From the NCBI GenBank assembly GCA_029762625.1, contig JARVGI010000002.1, positions 2,772 to 66,771 of the forward strand: a stretch of DNA of 64,000 nucleotides. The letters are read 5' to 3'. Below the pieces are notes generated by a model that did not search any database, was not told the DNA's origin, and was given only the letters and a program-made list of their open reading frames with translations. Origin of the DNA: Methanomicrobiaceae archaeon (GTDB lineage Archaea > Halobacteriota > Methanomicrobia > Methanomicrobiales > Methanomicrobiaceae). Each line of letters opens with the position of its first letter. Positions within the stretch are counted from its first letter, which is position 1. This document shows, one piece after another, positions 1 through 8,811 of this stretch. The position numbers and the translations under genes are program-made.

Positions 1-81
1 CACCATGACCGCTCCACAGACAGCAGATACCTACATTCCACAATACAGGATGGTATGGGAGATGCAACAGTGGTTCGGGGA
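1..81 (+). repeat. 81-bp exact direct repeat, copy 1
   Basis: Positions 1-81 are identical to 355-435, a spacing of 354 bp (118 codons, one Ig-like domain). The match may begin before the window. Identity at synonymous positions points to recent duplication or gene conversion inside the repeat-domain gene. Confidence 0.95.
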
Positions 82-466
82 GAAGGTAGAGGCATCTATT
101 CAAGTCGAAGAGCCACAGGGACCGGATGCAGCCTATGTATCAGACACCATCCCTGCTTCCATGACCGCAGGACAGCCCTACGAGGTCCAGGTGACCATGC
201 AGAACACCGGAACCAATGCATGGTCAGAGAACGACTTCATACGCCTGGGCGCGGTCGGCGACGGAGCGGGTGATGCAGCACTCTTTGGGACGACAAGGGT
301 GGCGATTGCACAGGGAACAACTGTCGATCCCGGAGAACAGTATACATTCACCTTCACCATGACCGCTCCACAGACAGCAGATACCTACATTCCACAATAC
401 AGGATGGTATGGGAGATGCAACAGTGGTTCGGGGAAATATTAGCGAAATACGTGGATGTAACGTAA
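2..466 (+). CDS. Ig-like repeat surface protein, C-terminal part
   Basis: The reading frame is open at the left edge, so only the C-terminal 155 or so residues are present. They contain one complete domain of about 118 residues and the end of a preceding one. The pattern (threonine-rich start, MTAGQPYEVQVTMQNTGTNA, then a PGEQYTFTFTMTAP strand) resembles the Ig-like domain first described from NBR1, found in archaeal and bacterial surface proteins. The two domain ends are encoded by an identical 81-bp stretch. The protein stops 11 residues after the last WFGE. It is probably extracellular; the anchor and signal lie outside the window or are absent. The family call is by pattern only. Confidence 0.6.
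   Translation, partial: TMTAPQTADTYIPQYRMVWEMQQWFGEKVEASIQVEEPQGPDAAYVSDTIPASMTAGQPYEVQVTMQNTGTNAWSENDFIRLGAVGDGAGDAALFGTTRVAIAQGTTVDPGEQYTFTFTMTAPQTADTYIPQYRMVWEMQQWFGEILAKYVDVT
355..435 (+). repeat. 81-bp exact direct repeat, copy 2
   Basis: Second copy of the repeat at 1-81. The copies diverge from the next base onward: copy 1 runs into another domain, copy 2 into the stop codon 31 bases later. Confidence 0.95.
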
Positions 467-518
467 AATCAAAATTTTTTCATATTCATATTTCATAATA
501 TATAACCCATAAAAACAC

Positions 519-1136
519 ATGGCGATTAATCTCTCCATTCCAAGAACCCAGTATATTATTGGACTACAGTCATTGCGAATTGTGCGGTGGTTCTCTCCTT
601 TTGTAATTATTGGATATCTCGCAGCCAAAAATTATGAGAATATAGTTAACAATAAATATATTTACCCATTGGCTACAATGATATTTATTTTACTCCTTCC
701 TTCTTGGACCGGTTATGCCCCTAAAGGATTCATTAATTTTGGAATAATTCCACTTATTATTGATTTCATTTTATCTATTGCCGGAATAATAGTTGCATGG
801 GGTCTGATGCGATCATTGGCAAAAACTCCAATAGACAAACTCCTAAAATTTTATGGAATTTACTCTCTTGAAATTTACCTGGTATCAAATTTCGTGGCTC
901 TGATACTTATACAAATTGAGCACGTCCAATTCTGGATAGATCAGGGAATGACAGCATATATTACAGGAACGATTGTCTATCTGTTGATTTCACTAATATT
1001 GGCTGTATTATTGTCTTATAATAAATACGTTAGTTTACTTTTATTCGGAAAATGGTCCTGGAAAATTTTCAATGAACAGTTCAGAATACCGAAATTTAGC
1101 TTGCCCAATTTTAGTAGTGCACCAAAAAATAACTGA
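519..1136 (+). CDS. Truncated acyltransferase-3-like membrane protein
   Basis: The 205 residues hold about five hydrophobic segments. A WFSPFVIIGYLAAKN segment near residue 24 resembles the mid-protein membrane helix of acyltransferase family 3 (OafA/WecH-like sugar O-acetyltransferases, usually 330-400 residues). The N-terminal half with the catalytic His is missing: an in-frame TAA lies 9 bases before the ATG, and the upstream 50 bases are AT-rich and non-coding. This looks like the surviving C-terminal half of a broken gene, although an AT-rich promoter-like stretch (about 490-506) precedes it. Base composition is far more AT-rich than the window average, like its right-hand neighbours. 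The enzyme is probably non-functional. Confidence 0.5.
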   Translation: MAINLSIPRTQYIIGLQSLRIVRWFSPFVIIGYLAAKNYENIVNNKYIYPLATMIFILLLPSWTGYAPKGFINFGIIPLIIDFILSIAGIIVAWGLMRSLAKTPIDKLLKFYGIYSLEIYLVSNFVALILIQIEHVQFWIDQGMTAYITGTIVYLLISLILAVLLSYNKYVSLLLFGKWSWKIFNEQFRIPKFSLPNFSSAPKNN

Positions 1137-1213
1137 TAAATGGAAAAACTCACTGTGCAATTTTTTATCATTAACGCAGGAACGCAATCGATCATATTTC
1201 TTGAAATAGATCT

Positions 1214-2872
1214 TCAACCATATTCTGAGGCACTTCCCAAATTTTCCACACAGTGTAATTTAAACCCGTTAAATCCTAAAGTCTGTCTATCTCTGTCATT
1301 TTCAATAAGATACTCAATACACGCCTCAGCTTCCAGAGCATCCCCGTAGTAGAGACCACAATTCCCTGCTATACACATTTTCACAAGCAACTCATTACCT
1401 TCAGGCACGAGAAGGGGCACTTTACTCGTAAGGCCCATGGCAACATCACTTAAACCCGCAGTGGGATCCACCACCCAGAGAATCTTAACATGATTATAAT
1501 GTCCTGTTTGGAGCCAATCGCCCATAACAAAACGACATTGTAAATTCCCGGAATTCCTTGAAATAGCATTCATCGCCTGAATACAGTGCGGATCCATCTT
1601 GTGTCCAACACATGCTATAAGTTCTTCGTTTTTAGGATTTTTACCGAAGGCTACGGTGTCATAGATTGTGAGTATTTTCTGAACCTGATTCTGAAGTGTA
1701 TTAATTGCAATTTTATCATAGCTCTCTTGCCCGAATATTTTAATCCTTTCTGGATGTACAATAAATTCCAACATCTTCTGGGCCAGATTTTCTGCATCGC
1801 CTGCGTTAAAGAGATATCCGGTTTTTCCATCCTCAATGAGCTCGGGTATACCTCCAAGACCCGAAGCGATAACAGGAATTTTTGCGGACATCGCTTCGGT
1901 GATTGTAACCGGTTGGTTTTCAGGCCAAATGGAGGGGAGTATTAAAACATCTGTTTCCCGATATGCATCCTCAATATTTTTGATCTTCCCCCAGAATTTT
2001 ACCGATTTTTTTAATCCCATATCCCGCACTTTTTTCCTACAGTCCTCCATTAATTCCCCGTCACCAACAAGATTGAGGACATATCCGTTTTTATCGCCAA
2101 GGTATGCCAATGCATCCAGTAAAATATGAATGCCCTTATGCCTACCAAAGTAGCCGATAAATGTAAATCTAACTCGCTTGGAACTCAAAATTTTGGGTAT
2201 ACGTGAAAATTTTTCAACGTCAACCCCATTCCATATCACATGGAATTTAGATTCCGGCATACCAGCGCGGACGTAGGCACGAGCCAGATATTCGCTTGGA
2301 GAAATGAATGCATCGATTTCCTGGAGTTGTAGGGAAATAAAGTTCTTTCTCATCCAGATAGGAATTTTTACACCCTCATCATCAAAAATAAACGGCATGC
2401 ATTCCGTGCATCTGGTATAATCCTGGCAGATATCTCCTCCCTGTTTAATGATCGTGTTTTTAAAGCAAAATCCCCAGTGGTCATGAAGAGTCAATACCGT
2501 TCGTATATCCCTTTGTTTGGCGATATGAATAAGCCCTACAGAGAGCCCTATTAAATTATGGAAGTGCACAACATCCGGTAGAAATTCATCCAAAAACGTT
2601 TTGAAGTATTCTTCGACTTTTTTATGAGAAAAATTGATGCGATCAGACTGAAAGTCTTCAGATGTGAGTCTAATCCTATAAACGGTCAAACCGTCGTAGT
2701 CTTCTCGTCTAAGTGAATGTCTCTCATATTGTGTCTGAATATCCCCCGTAAAGATAATTACGGTATGACCGAGTTCTTGCAGGATCTTCGCCTGTGCATG
2801 TGCAATTAATTCGGCCCCTCCGATAAAATGTGGAGGATATACGTTACAGCAGATGGCTATCTTTTTTCCCAT
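1214..2872 (-). CDS. Glycosyltransferase family 4 with C-terminal extension
   Basis: A 552-residue protein with a GT-B fold. The N-terminal Rossmann domain starts with the glycine-rich FIGGAE loop at about residue 16. The C-terminal donor domain carries the GT4 E-x7-E signature (E318, E326), followed by a GLGGIPELI loop. C149, C155 and C158 form a small Cys cluster. After residue 400 there is an extra 150-residue tail that I do not recognise. It lies 61 bp downstream of the fused glycosyltransferase gene on the same strand and is the last gene of the polysaccharide operon. It probably transfers a nucleotide-activated sugar to a cell-surface glycan. Base composition is AT-rich compared with the island right of about 6,700. 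Confidence 0.85.
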   Translation of the reverse strand: MGKKIAICCNVYPPHFIGGAELIAHAQAKILQELGHTVIIFTGDIQTQYERHSLRREDYDGLTVYRIRLTSEDFQSDRINFSHKKVEEYFKTFLDEFLPDVVHFHNLIGLSVGLIHIAKQRDIRTVLTLHDHWGFCFKNTIIKQGGDICQDYTRCTECMPFIFDDEGVKIPIWMRKNFISLQLQEIDAFISPSEYLARAYVRAGMPESKFHVIWNGVDVEKFSRIPKILSSKRVRFTFIGYFGRHKGIHILLDALAYLGDKNGYVLNLVGDGELMEDCRKKVRDMGLKKSVKFWGKIKNIEDAYRETDVLILPSIWPENQPVTITEAMSAKIPVIASGLGGIPELIEDGKTGYLFNAGDAENLAQKMLEFIVHPERIKIFGQESYDKIAINTLQNQVQKILTIYDTVAFGKNPKNEELIACVGHKMDPHCIQAMNAISRNSGNLQCRFVMGDWLQTGHYNHVKILWVVDPTAGLSDVAMGLTSKVPLLVPEGNELLVKMCIAGNCGLYYGDALEAEACIEYLIENDRDRQTLGFNGFKLHCVENLGSASEYG

Positions 2873-2933
2873 ACCCTTCTCACTCCCTCAAGCGTAATCC
2901 CCACACCAGTCCTACCATTGAATTCTGATACTC

Positions 2934-5900
2934 TTACGCGTGTTTCGATTTCTCCTGGATGATCTCCTGCATACCGCTCGCTGAGTGGCTAACCTGCAAC
3001 GGGTCTTGACGAATTACGGGGTTGAGGTATGCTAACCCTAACCCACCCCACAACTCTCCCTGCGAAGGACCATCTACTTCAATCATTCTGCCCGGAATAA
3101 AGTCAAGATCTACCAAATGGACATAAGGAGACGCCTCCCAGTTCACTTCCTTCATACCTCTACGGCATTCCGGATTGAAGCTATCATGCATAACGACAAA
3201 AAGGGGTTTTTTTGGGACATAAGAGAGTACAGAGTCAAGATCCTTTTTTATACCCTCAGCAGAGTGATCACCATCAATTAGAATGAAATCAACGGGAATC
3301 TGCTCACGGTCCAACTCTTTTAATAATAGCGGCAGTATAATTGTTGAGGGCCCCGTTAAGAAACTGACATTGCTAAACCGCCTAAACTTATCAGGGATAC
3401 TCGGATCAATGTCGATGGAAAATGCCGTATGAGAGTATTGCGAAATCAGTGACAGGCTTCCGCCCATATAGGTTCCAATTTCTATGCTACACCTCGGTTT
3501 ATGGCGGGAGAGTAGCCCAGTCAAGGCTAACCTCTCTGAATGGTTCATCTGCCAATTCTCACATAAACAATCAGGATAAAGAATTTCCTCCCAACCGACT
3601 CCACCTTCCACTTGAGTGCTTTCTCTTTCAGTGGAATGGATGCTGGCGATCTCTTTTTTTGATCTTAATATGGATATGAATTCACATGCATATTCATCCC
3701 AAGTTTTTAATTTTCTTGAGACCGCCTGCTTAGAAAGCTCAAACAACAACTCCCTATCAGTAGCTAATCGATAAATTGACTCAGATAACGCCTGAACATC
3801 CAACACATCCGTCGTTAGGCAACCTCCCTCTTTGGCAAGTTCAGCCATCACCCCCTCCCGATAACAAATGCAGGGTCGGCCATGCCAGATACTCTCCAGG
3901 ATTGGCATTCCAAATCCTTCTACTATTGAAGGATACACAGTAAATGAAGCACTCGAATACAGCTCATGTAATTTCGAATCAGGGACAATCCCTAGCCATC
4001 GAATTCGAGGATTCTCTTTTGAAATCTTCTGAATCTCCTCGGCTATGTCAAAAGCTCCGGCATAACGGTTACCTACCAATGTTAACGTCCAGTTAACTTC
4101 AGGATGCTCTTTTTGCAGTAAAAGGCATGCTTGAATGAGTTTCCTATGGTTCTTCCTCGGTTCTAATGTTGAAACACATATTATGTTAATTGCATCCAAT
4201 TTTAAATTCAGATCAACTTGGCTCCTCTCAAATCCGCCAAATTCCCCAGGAAGTAGATTGGATATAACAGAAAAGCCCATAATATTCTGTCCTTTCCAAT
4301 AATTTTGAAGACATTGAGACGAGTATTCTGAAATGGGAATTGCCACATCACATTCCGCTAATCCATTCATATAATTGCTGTGGTTATCTCTTATTGCACC
4401 GTCTTTACAAAACTCCGGATAAAAAACCGGAATAGCATCATAAAAAATTGCGGCTAAGCGAAGGCCTTCCGCTCTCGCAAAACGGCGAGTTTCTTTCCCA
4501 CGGAGTTCATCGATCGTTTCTGAAAAAACCAACCATTTATCAAAATATCTGTTATTTTTCAAAAATTCTGACAAAGATAATTTAAATCCATCCGGCGATT
4601 TTCTGCACTTCTGTGTGAGAACAGGCCCGTTGAATTGACTCAATTGATTAAATTCTGAATCAGTTGGGAAAAAATACTGCTGACTTGTTGGATCCCAAAC
4701 GACAAACTGTACTTGTGCATGGTTCTGTAATTCCCTACAAAGTCTGCGTGTAACCCGAATAACTCCGGAATTGGCAGGATCTTTTACAGCGTTCGTAACG
4801 TCAACAAATATCAATAAATTATTTTGATCGAGGAACCCTTTTTTACTATCAATTTTCACAAATATTTCAGCAACATCAGAAATGACACGCTTCCATGTAA
4901 AATATTCTTTAAAGTTATTAATGGCATTATTTTTAGTTTCTAAATCCAAATCTGTCCCACTTAATATTTTTTTCGCCTTTGCCGCCATTTCACCATTATC
5001 ATTACATAGATACCAGGGATGAATAACAACTTCAGGATGTGCACCCTTATTTAACACCAAAACAGGACTATTTAACCATTGCATTTCAGCGAGGGGCAAG
5101 TTGAAACCTTCCCATAATGAGGTTGAAATCCCTAAATCAACATTTTCCATTAAATAAGATAATTCAGTATCGTCTGGATAACCAATAGGAAATATCACAT
5201 TCTGTAAATCAGGAGGTATATAGACGGTTGAAGGGTCGCTCAAAATAAATAGCACACAATTTGGAGCTTCGACCGTTATTTTTCGCATTACATCAAAAAC
5301 AGCTTCAGAATTCTTGTAGCAATCTGGTTCCCACCGACCCAAATTGAGAATACAACGCTTTCCATTATTCTTTACCGATTCAAATGAAGCAATGATTTTC
5401 GATTTCGTTTGAGTATCGCTCTTTTGCCAGATTTTAAAATCTAAATGATCTGCGCCTAATAATACTTTGAAAATAGGAACATTATAATTTGTATCAACTT
5501 TACTCTGTGTATCAGCAATAAAATCACTTATAGCAATAATCGCGGTTGCTTCGCGTAAATATTTTTTCCTCAGTTCCCGTAGTTTTTGTTGAGTTATAAG
5601 CAACCCATTCGAATAACCCTCTAACGGCACGGCACCACAATCAAAAAACACAGCGTGGACACCCATTTTCCGAAACAATGGTATTGATGAAAAGAAAGGC
5701 CATCCCCCAATTAACGCAATATCTGGTTTATTAGAATCATCAAACCACTCATTCCAATTATCCTTGAGCCATCTTTCAGTATGCTCATTCGCATTTAAAT
5801 AATCCTGGGGCGCTTCTGGAATATTGATAATATTATCCGCAAAAGACTCCAAAACCTCACGATCATATTTATTTGCAATAATGGATATAGTATGGCCAAA

Positions 5901-5987
5901 ATTCTTCAGACCTTTTCCTAAAATAATCAAAGCTCTATCTAAGCCAAAACGAAAAAGAAATCTCTCGTTACAGATTAAAATATGCAT
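2934..5987 (-). CDS. Fused glycosyltransferase-glycosyltransferase-methyltransferase
   Basis: One open frame of 1,017 residues with three modules. Residues 1-375 form a GT4-like unit with E-x7-E at E293/E301. Residues 390-775 form a second GT4 unit with a STLEPRKNH donor-domain start at 606 and E-x7-E at E690/E698, resembling O-antigen mannosyltransferases. Residues 815-990 form a class I SAM-methyltransferase-like domain (IEIGTYMGGS at 834, then FILIDGDHS at 901) of the type seen in cephalosporin hydroxylase/rhamnosyl O-methyltransferase families. A strong Shine-Dalgarno (AGGAGGTG) precedes the ATG. A single polypeptide could add two sugars and methylate one of them. The gene is AT-rich. Confidence 0.85.
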   Translation of the reverse strand: MHILICNERFLFRFGLDRALIILGKGLKNFGHTISIIANKYDREVLESFADNIINIPEAPQDYLNANEHTERWLKDNWNEWFDDSNKPDIALIGGWPFFSSIPLFRKMGVHAVFFDCGAVPLEGYSNGLLITQQKLRELRKKYLREATAIIAISDFIADTQSKVDTNYNVPIFKVLLGADHLDFKIWQKSDTQTKSKIIASFESVKNNGKRCILNLGRWEPDCYKNSEAVFDVMRKITVEAPNCVLFILSDPSTVYIPPDLQNVIFPIGYPDDTELSYLMENVDLGISTSLWEGFNLPLAEMQWLNSPVLVLNKGAHPEVVIHPWYLCNDNGEMAAKAKKILSGTDLDLETKNNAINNFKEYFTWKRVISDVAEIFVKIDSKKGFLDQNNLLIFVDVTNAVKDPANSGVIRVTRRLCRELQNHAQVQFVVWDPTSQQYFFPTDSEFNQLSQFNGPVLTQKCRKSPDGFKLSLSEFLKNNRYFDKWLVFSETIDELRGKETRRFARAEGLRLAAIFYDAIPVFYPEFCKDGAIRDNHSNYMNGLAECDVAIPISEYSSQCLQNYWKGQNIMGFSVISNLLPGEFGGFERSQVDLNLKLDAINIICVSTLEPRKNHRKLIQACLLLQKEHPEVNWTLTLVGNRYAGAFDIAEEIQKISKENPRIRWLGIVPDSKLHELYSSASFTVYPSIVEGFGMPILESIWHGRPCICYREGVMAELAKEGGCLTTDVLDVQALSESIYRLATDRELLFELSKQAVSRKLKTWDEYACEFISILRSKKEIASIHSTERESTQVEGGVGWEEILYPDCLCENWQMNHSERLALTGLLSRHKPRCSIEIGTYMGGSLSLISQYSHTAFSIDIDPSIPDKFRRFSNVSFLTGPSTIILPLLLKELDREQIPVDFILIDGDHSAEGIKKDLDSVLSYVPKKPLFVVMHDSFNPECRRGMKEVNWEASPYVHLVDLDFIPGRMIEVDGPSQGELWGGLGLAYLNPVIRQDPLQVSHSASGMQEIIQEKSKHA

Positions 5988-6025
5988 TTTTCACCTCCTA
6001 GCATTTCACCAATCTCTTTCGATAG

Positions 6026-7591
6026 TTACTTTTTTCCAATCATTGCGTAGTCCTGTGCTCCCAAGAGCAAATTGTTCAGCATATCTACATTATAGTTGAA
6101 GATTTCACCGAATGGGGCGTTCGTCTCCTCTAAAGATGTATCAATGTCAACTTTTTGCAGTCTATATTCAGAGGGTACAGGCGAGCTGTAGATCTCATCA
6201 ATTTCACGATATCCAACTGCTTTGAGGAGGAATTTAAGGGTTGCCGGATGTACCGGTTTAACATGCGAGAGATCTATCCAAAAATTTGCCATCGATGAAA
6301 AAGAAAGCGGATTGACAGTTTCCACAACAATATAGAATCCAAATTTCATCTTTTCGTAGCATAGGTTCAAGAGCGCTACCAAGTAGTCTGGTTCAAGGTG
6401 TTCGACCACCTGATCGATGAAAATCCCGTCAAAACTCTTATCCGCGGCATTTTGAAGATACGTGAGTGCATCCATTTGGATAACATCGAGTCCTTTCGAG
6501 TGGCAAAATTCCACCATGTCGGGGTCGATATCAACACCCATAGCATGAATTCCCTTTTCAGCCATTAATTCAAGGAATTCGCCCCTTCCACACCCGAGAT
6601 CTATAACATTGTGGCATCCTTCAAAATATTGCAAAAAGGAGGTCTGTCGCTGTTTGATGTCTTCACGTGAACCGCGAAATCGGTCCTCAAAGGCGAAGTA
6701 ATTTAGACCGATCTCAGTGGAAGGGGATTTTGGCACCTCGATCGTCCCAGGTGTGCTCCGCAATGCTCTGCCTTCGAGAACTTTCGCCAGCCAGGCCCGG
6801 TTCTCGATATCGGTACCCAGTGCGAGAATTGCAGATTGCACCTGGCCCTCGACCTCCCGGGCGATCGCAACCCTGGCCTTCTCGGCTGCCGCCGCAACTT
6901 CAGCTCTGAGCTGCTCCCGGAGCTCTCCTGCGATCTCGGCTTTTGCCTGTGAGGCCAATCCCGTAAATTCAGCCCGGATCTGCTCCTCGACCTCCGCGGC
7001 GATCTCGGCTTTCACCTGTTCGACGAGCTCCTTGACATCGATTCGGATCTGTTCATCTGTTTCAGAGATTTTGTTAAGGATATCGCCGTTCTGTTCGTTG
7101 AGCCGTTCTTTAAAACGCGAACGCACTTCCTCGATCGTCGCATGGATCTGGCCGGTGGTGTCCTCCCGGATTTGCTGGCGGAGTGGCTCGATTCCGGATA
7201 CCTGCCGGGCCACCTCATCAAGCATCCGGCCTGCAGCCCGATTGAACTCGGCCTGCTTCCAGAACATTGGATTCACATACCGGCGCACCTCGCCGTGGAC
7301 AAGCTCGCGCCCCCTCACTAGGAATTTTCCCACGTAGGGCCGGTGGGAGGAGATGAAATAGCTGTTGTTCTGGATATCCCAGTTGCCGGTCAGGTAGGCG
7401 AGATCGCGGGCAATGTCGGCGTTGCTCCCGGCAGGCGACCCCTGCCTCGGGGATGCCGGTATAGCTGCCGGATCCGGATTGGAAGGAGAGATCCCGGCTT
7501 CCTTCCTCCGCCGGATGTTCTCCCGGATCTTTTCCATAATCTCTTCGACGTTGATCTCGTCGTCGTGTATTTCAAACGGAGTATCGCTCAT
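6026..7591 (-). CDS. Coiled-coil SAM-dependent methyltransferase (WbdD-like)
   Basis: A 521-residue protein. Residues 125-265 are an Ala/Glu/Arg-rich coiled coil. Residues 320-480 are a class I methyltransferase domain with motif I VIDLGCGRGEF at 329, an acidic VDIDPD motif, and DQVVEHLEP. The start at 7591 is chosen because AAGGA lies 8 nt before it; ATGs at 7597 and 7615 are alternatives. It lies 11 bp after the ABC ATPase gene. In bacteria, a methyltransferase with a coiled coil (WbdD) caps O-polysaccharide chains and sets their length before export by an ATPase with a carbohydrate-binding tail, so the pairing suggests the same role. The coiled-coil part is GC-rich and the methyltransferase part AT-rich. 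Confidence 0.75.
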   Translation of the reverse strand: MSDTPFEIHDDEINVEEIMEKIRENIRRRKEAGISPSNPDPAAIPASPRQGSPAGSNADIARDLAYLTGNWDIQNNSYFISSHRPYVGKFLVRGRELVHGEVRRYVNPMFWKQAEFNRAAGRMLDEVARQVSGIEPLRQQIREDTTGQIHATIEEVRSRFKERLNEQNGDILNKISETDEQIRIDVKELVEQVKAEIAAEVEEQIRAEFTGLASQAKAEIAGELREQLRAEVAAAAEKARVAIAREVEGQVQSAILALGTDIENRAWLAKVLEGRALRSTPGTIEVPKSPSTEIGLNYFAFEDRFRGSREDIKQRQTSFLQYFEGCHNVIDLGCGRGEFLELMAEKGIHAMGVDIDPDMVEFCHSKGLDVIQMDALTYLQNAADKSFDGIFIDQVVEHLEPDYLVALLNLCYEKMKFGFYIVVETVNPLSFSSMANFWIDLSHVKPVHPATLKFLLKAVGYREIDEIYSSPVPSEYRLQKVDIDTSLEETNAPFGEIFNYNVDMLNNLLLGAQDYAMIGKK

Positions 7592-7602
7592 ATTCATCTT
7601 CC

Positions 7603-8811
7603 TTATCGCCGCCATGAACAGGGAATATCAAAGAGCCCGTCATCCCTCCCTGTATGGATGACATCGAACGCGTACGCCTTGTCCTGCCAGTCGTAGCGCT
7701 CCCCAATGTGAGTGTGAACCGCAACGGTCAGCAGAAAACGCCCAGAAAGCATCGGGATCCGGTCTATCTGAAGATCTATATGTCCTTCGCCATTAATATG
7801 CTCGATCTGGATGTCTTTCAACTCGGTGTTCGTTCCATAGATCTGTATCCCTTGTTCGGAGTAGATCGCGATCCCAAAGACGGGATTCTGGACCCGTTCG
7901 TGGGCCTCATAGTAGATGCGGATCGTCATCGGGTCGAAGGTATTGAAGCGGGTCGCCTCCTTTCCAAATTTATCGAAGAACCCAACACCTGTAATCTCAA
8001 CCTTCCGATTCCCCCATCGAGACGAATCCTGTCCTTCCGGCGCAGCATCGCCTCCCTCATCGTCAATGGGGGTCGAAGAATCACCATGCTCCCCGTAAAC
8101 GTACCGGTCGATCACCTCGTTCGTCTCGCCGAGGGCCACCTGCTCTCCGTGCCGGAGGAGGAGGGTACGGTCGCAGAACCGCCGGACAGAGCCGAGATCG
8201 TGGGAGACAAAGACGATGGTCACCCCCTCCTTTCGATACTGGTTCAGGACGTCGAGGCATTTCTGCTGGAAGTCCATATCACCGACCGCGAGAACCTCGT
8301 CCATCAACAGGATCTCAGGGTTCGTCTGGATGGCCGTGGAGAAGGCAAGCCGCACCTGCATCCCCGAGGAGAAGTTTTTCAGCTTGGTGTCCCTGAACCG
8401 CTCCAGGCCAGCGAACTCGAGGATCTCGCCGGTTCTTCCCTCTATCTCTCGCCTGGTGAGGCCGAGGATCGTCGCGTAGGTGCGGATATTCTCCACCGCG
8501 GTAAAGTCCGGGTTGAACCCCACCCCGAGCTCGAGAAAGGGGGTCACCTTCCGCTCCACCCGTATCGTACCCTTCGTCGGGCGCATGATATTGGCGAGGA
8601 GCTTGAGAAGCGTGCTCTTGCCGCTCCCGTTCTCCCCGATAACCCCGAACATCTCCCCTTCCTCGACAGAGAAGGTGATATCCTTCAGCGCTGCGAATGT
8701 CTCATAGTGGTTCGGCCGCATCAGGCCCGTCAGCGCCTCAAAGAGCGTCGTCCTCTTCTCGTGCGGGATGCGGAACTGCTTTTCGACCTGCTCGACATCA
8801 ATGATGCTCAT
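7603..8811 (-). CDS. Polysaccharide ABC exporter ATPase with C-terminal recognition domain
   Basis: 402 residues. The N-terminal ABC ATPase has Walker A GENGSGKST at 59, signature FSSGMQVRLA at 147, Walker B ILLMDE at 167 and a switch His in FVSHDLGS. From about residue 265 a second, beta-rich domain follows, typical of Wzt proteins that bind the modified end of the exported glycan. The ATG shares one base with the permease stop codon (TAATG), so translation is probably coupled. An in-frame extension further upstream overlaps the permease gene and is not used. The protein powers export of lipid-linked polysaccharide across the membrane. TagH-type teichoic exporters are the nearest alternative. 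Confidence 0.88.
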   Translation of the reverse strand: MSIIDVEQVEKQFRIPHEKRTTLFEALTGLMRPNHYETFAALKDITFSVEEGEMFGVIGENGSGKSTLLKLLANIMRPTKGTIRVERKVTPFLELGVGFNPDFTAVENIRTYATILGLTRREIEGRTGEILEFAGLERFRDTKLKNFSSGMQVRLAFSTAIQTNPEILLMDEVLAVGDMDFQQKCLDVLNQYRKEGVTIVFVSHDLGSVRRFCDRTLLLRHGEQVALGETNEVIDRYVYGEHGDSSTPIDDEGGDAAPEGQDSSRWGNRKVEITGVGFFDKFGKEATRFNTFDPMTIRIYYEAHERVQNPVFGIAIYSEQGIQIYGTNTELKDIQIEHINGEGHIDLQIDRIPMLSGRFLLTVAVHTHIGERYDWQDKAYAFDVIHTGRDDGLFDIPCSWRR

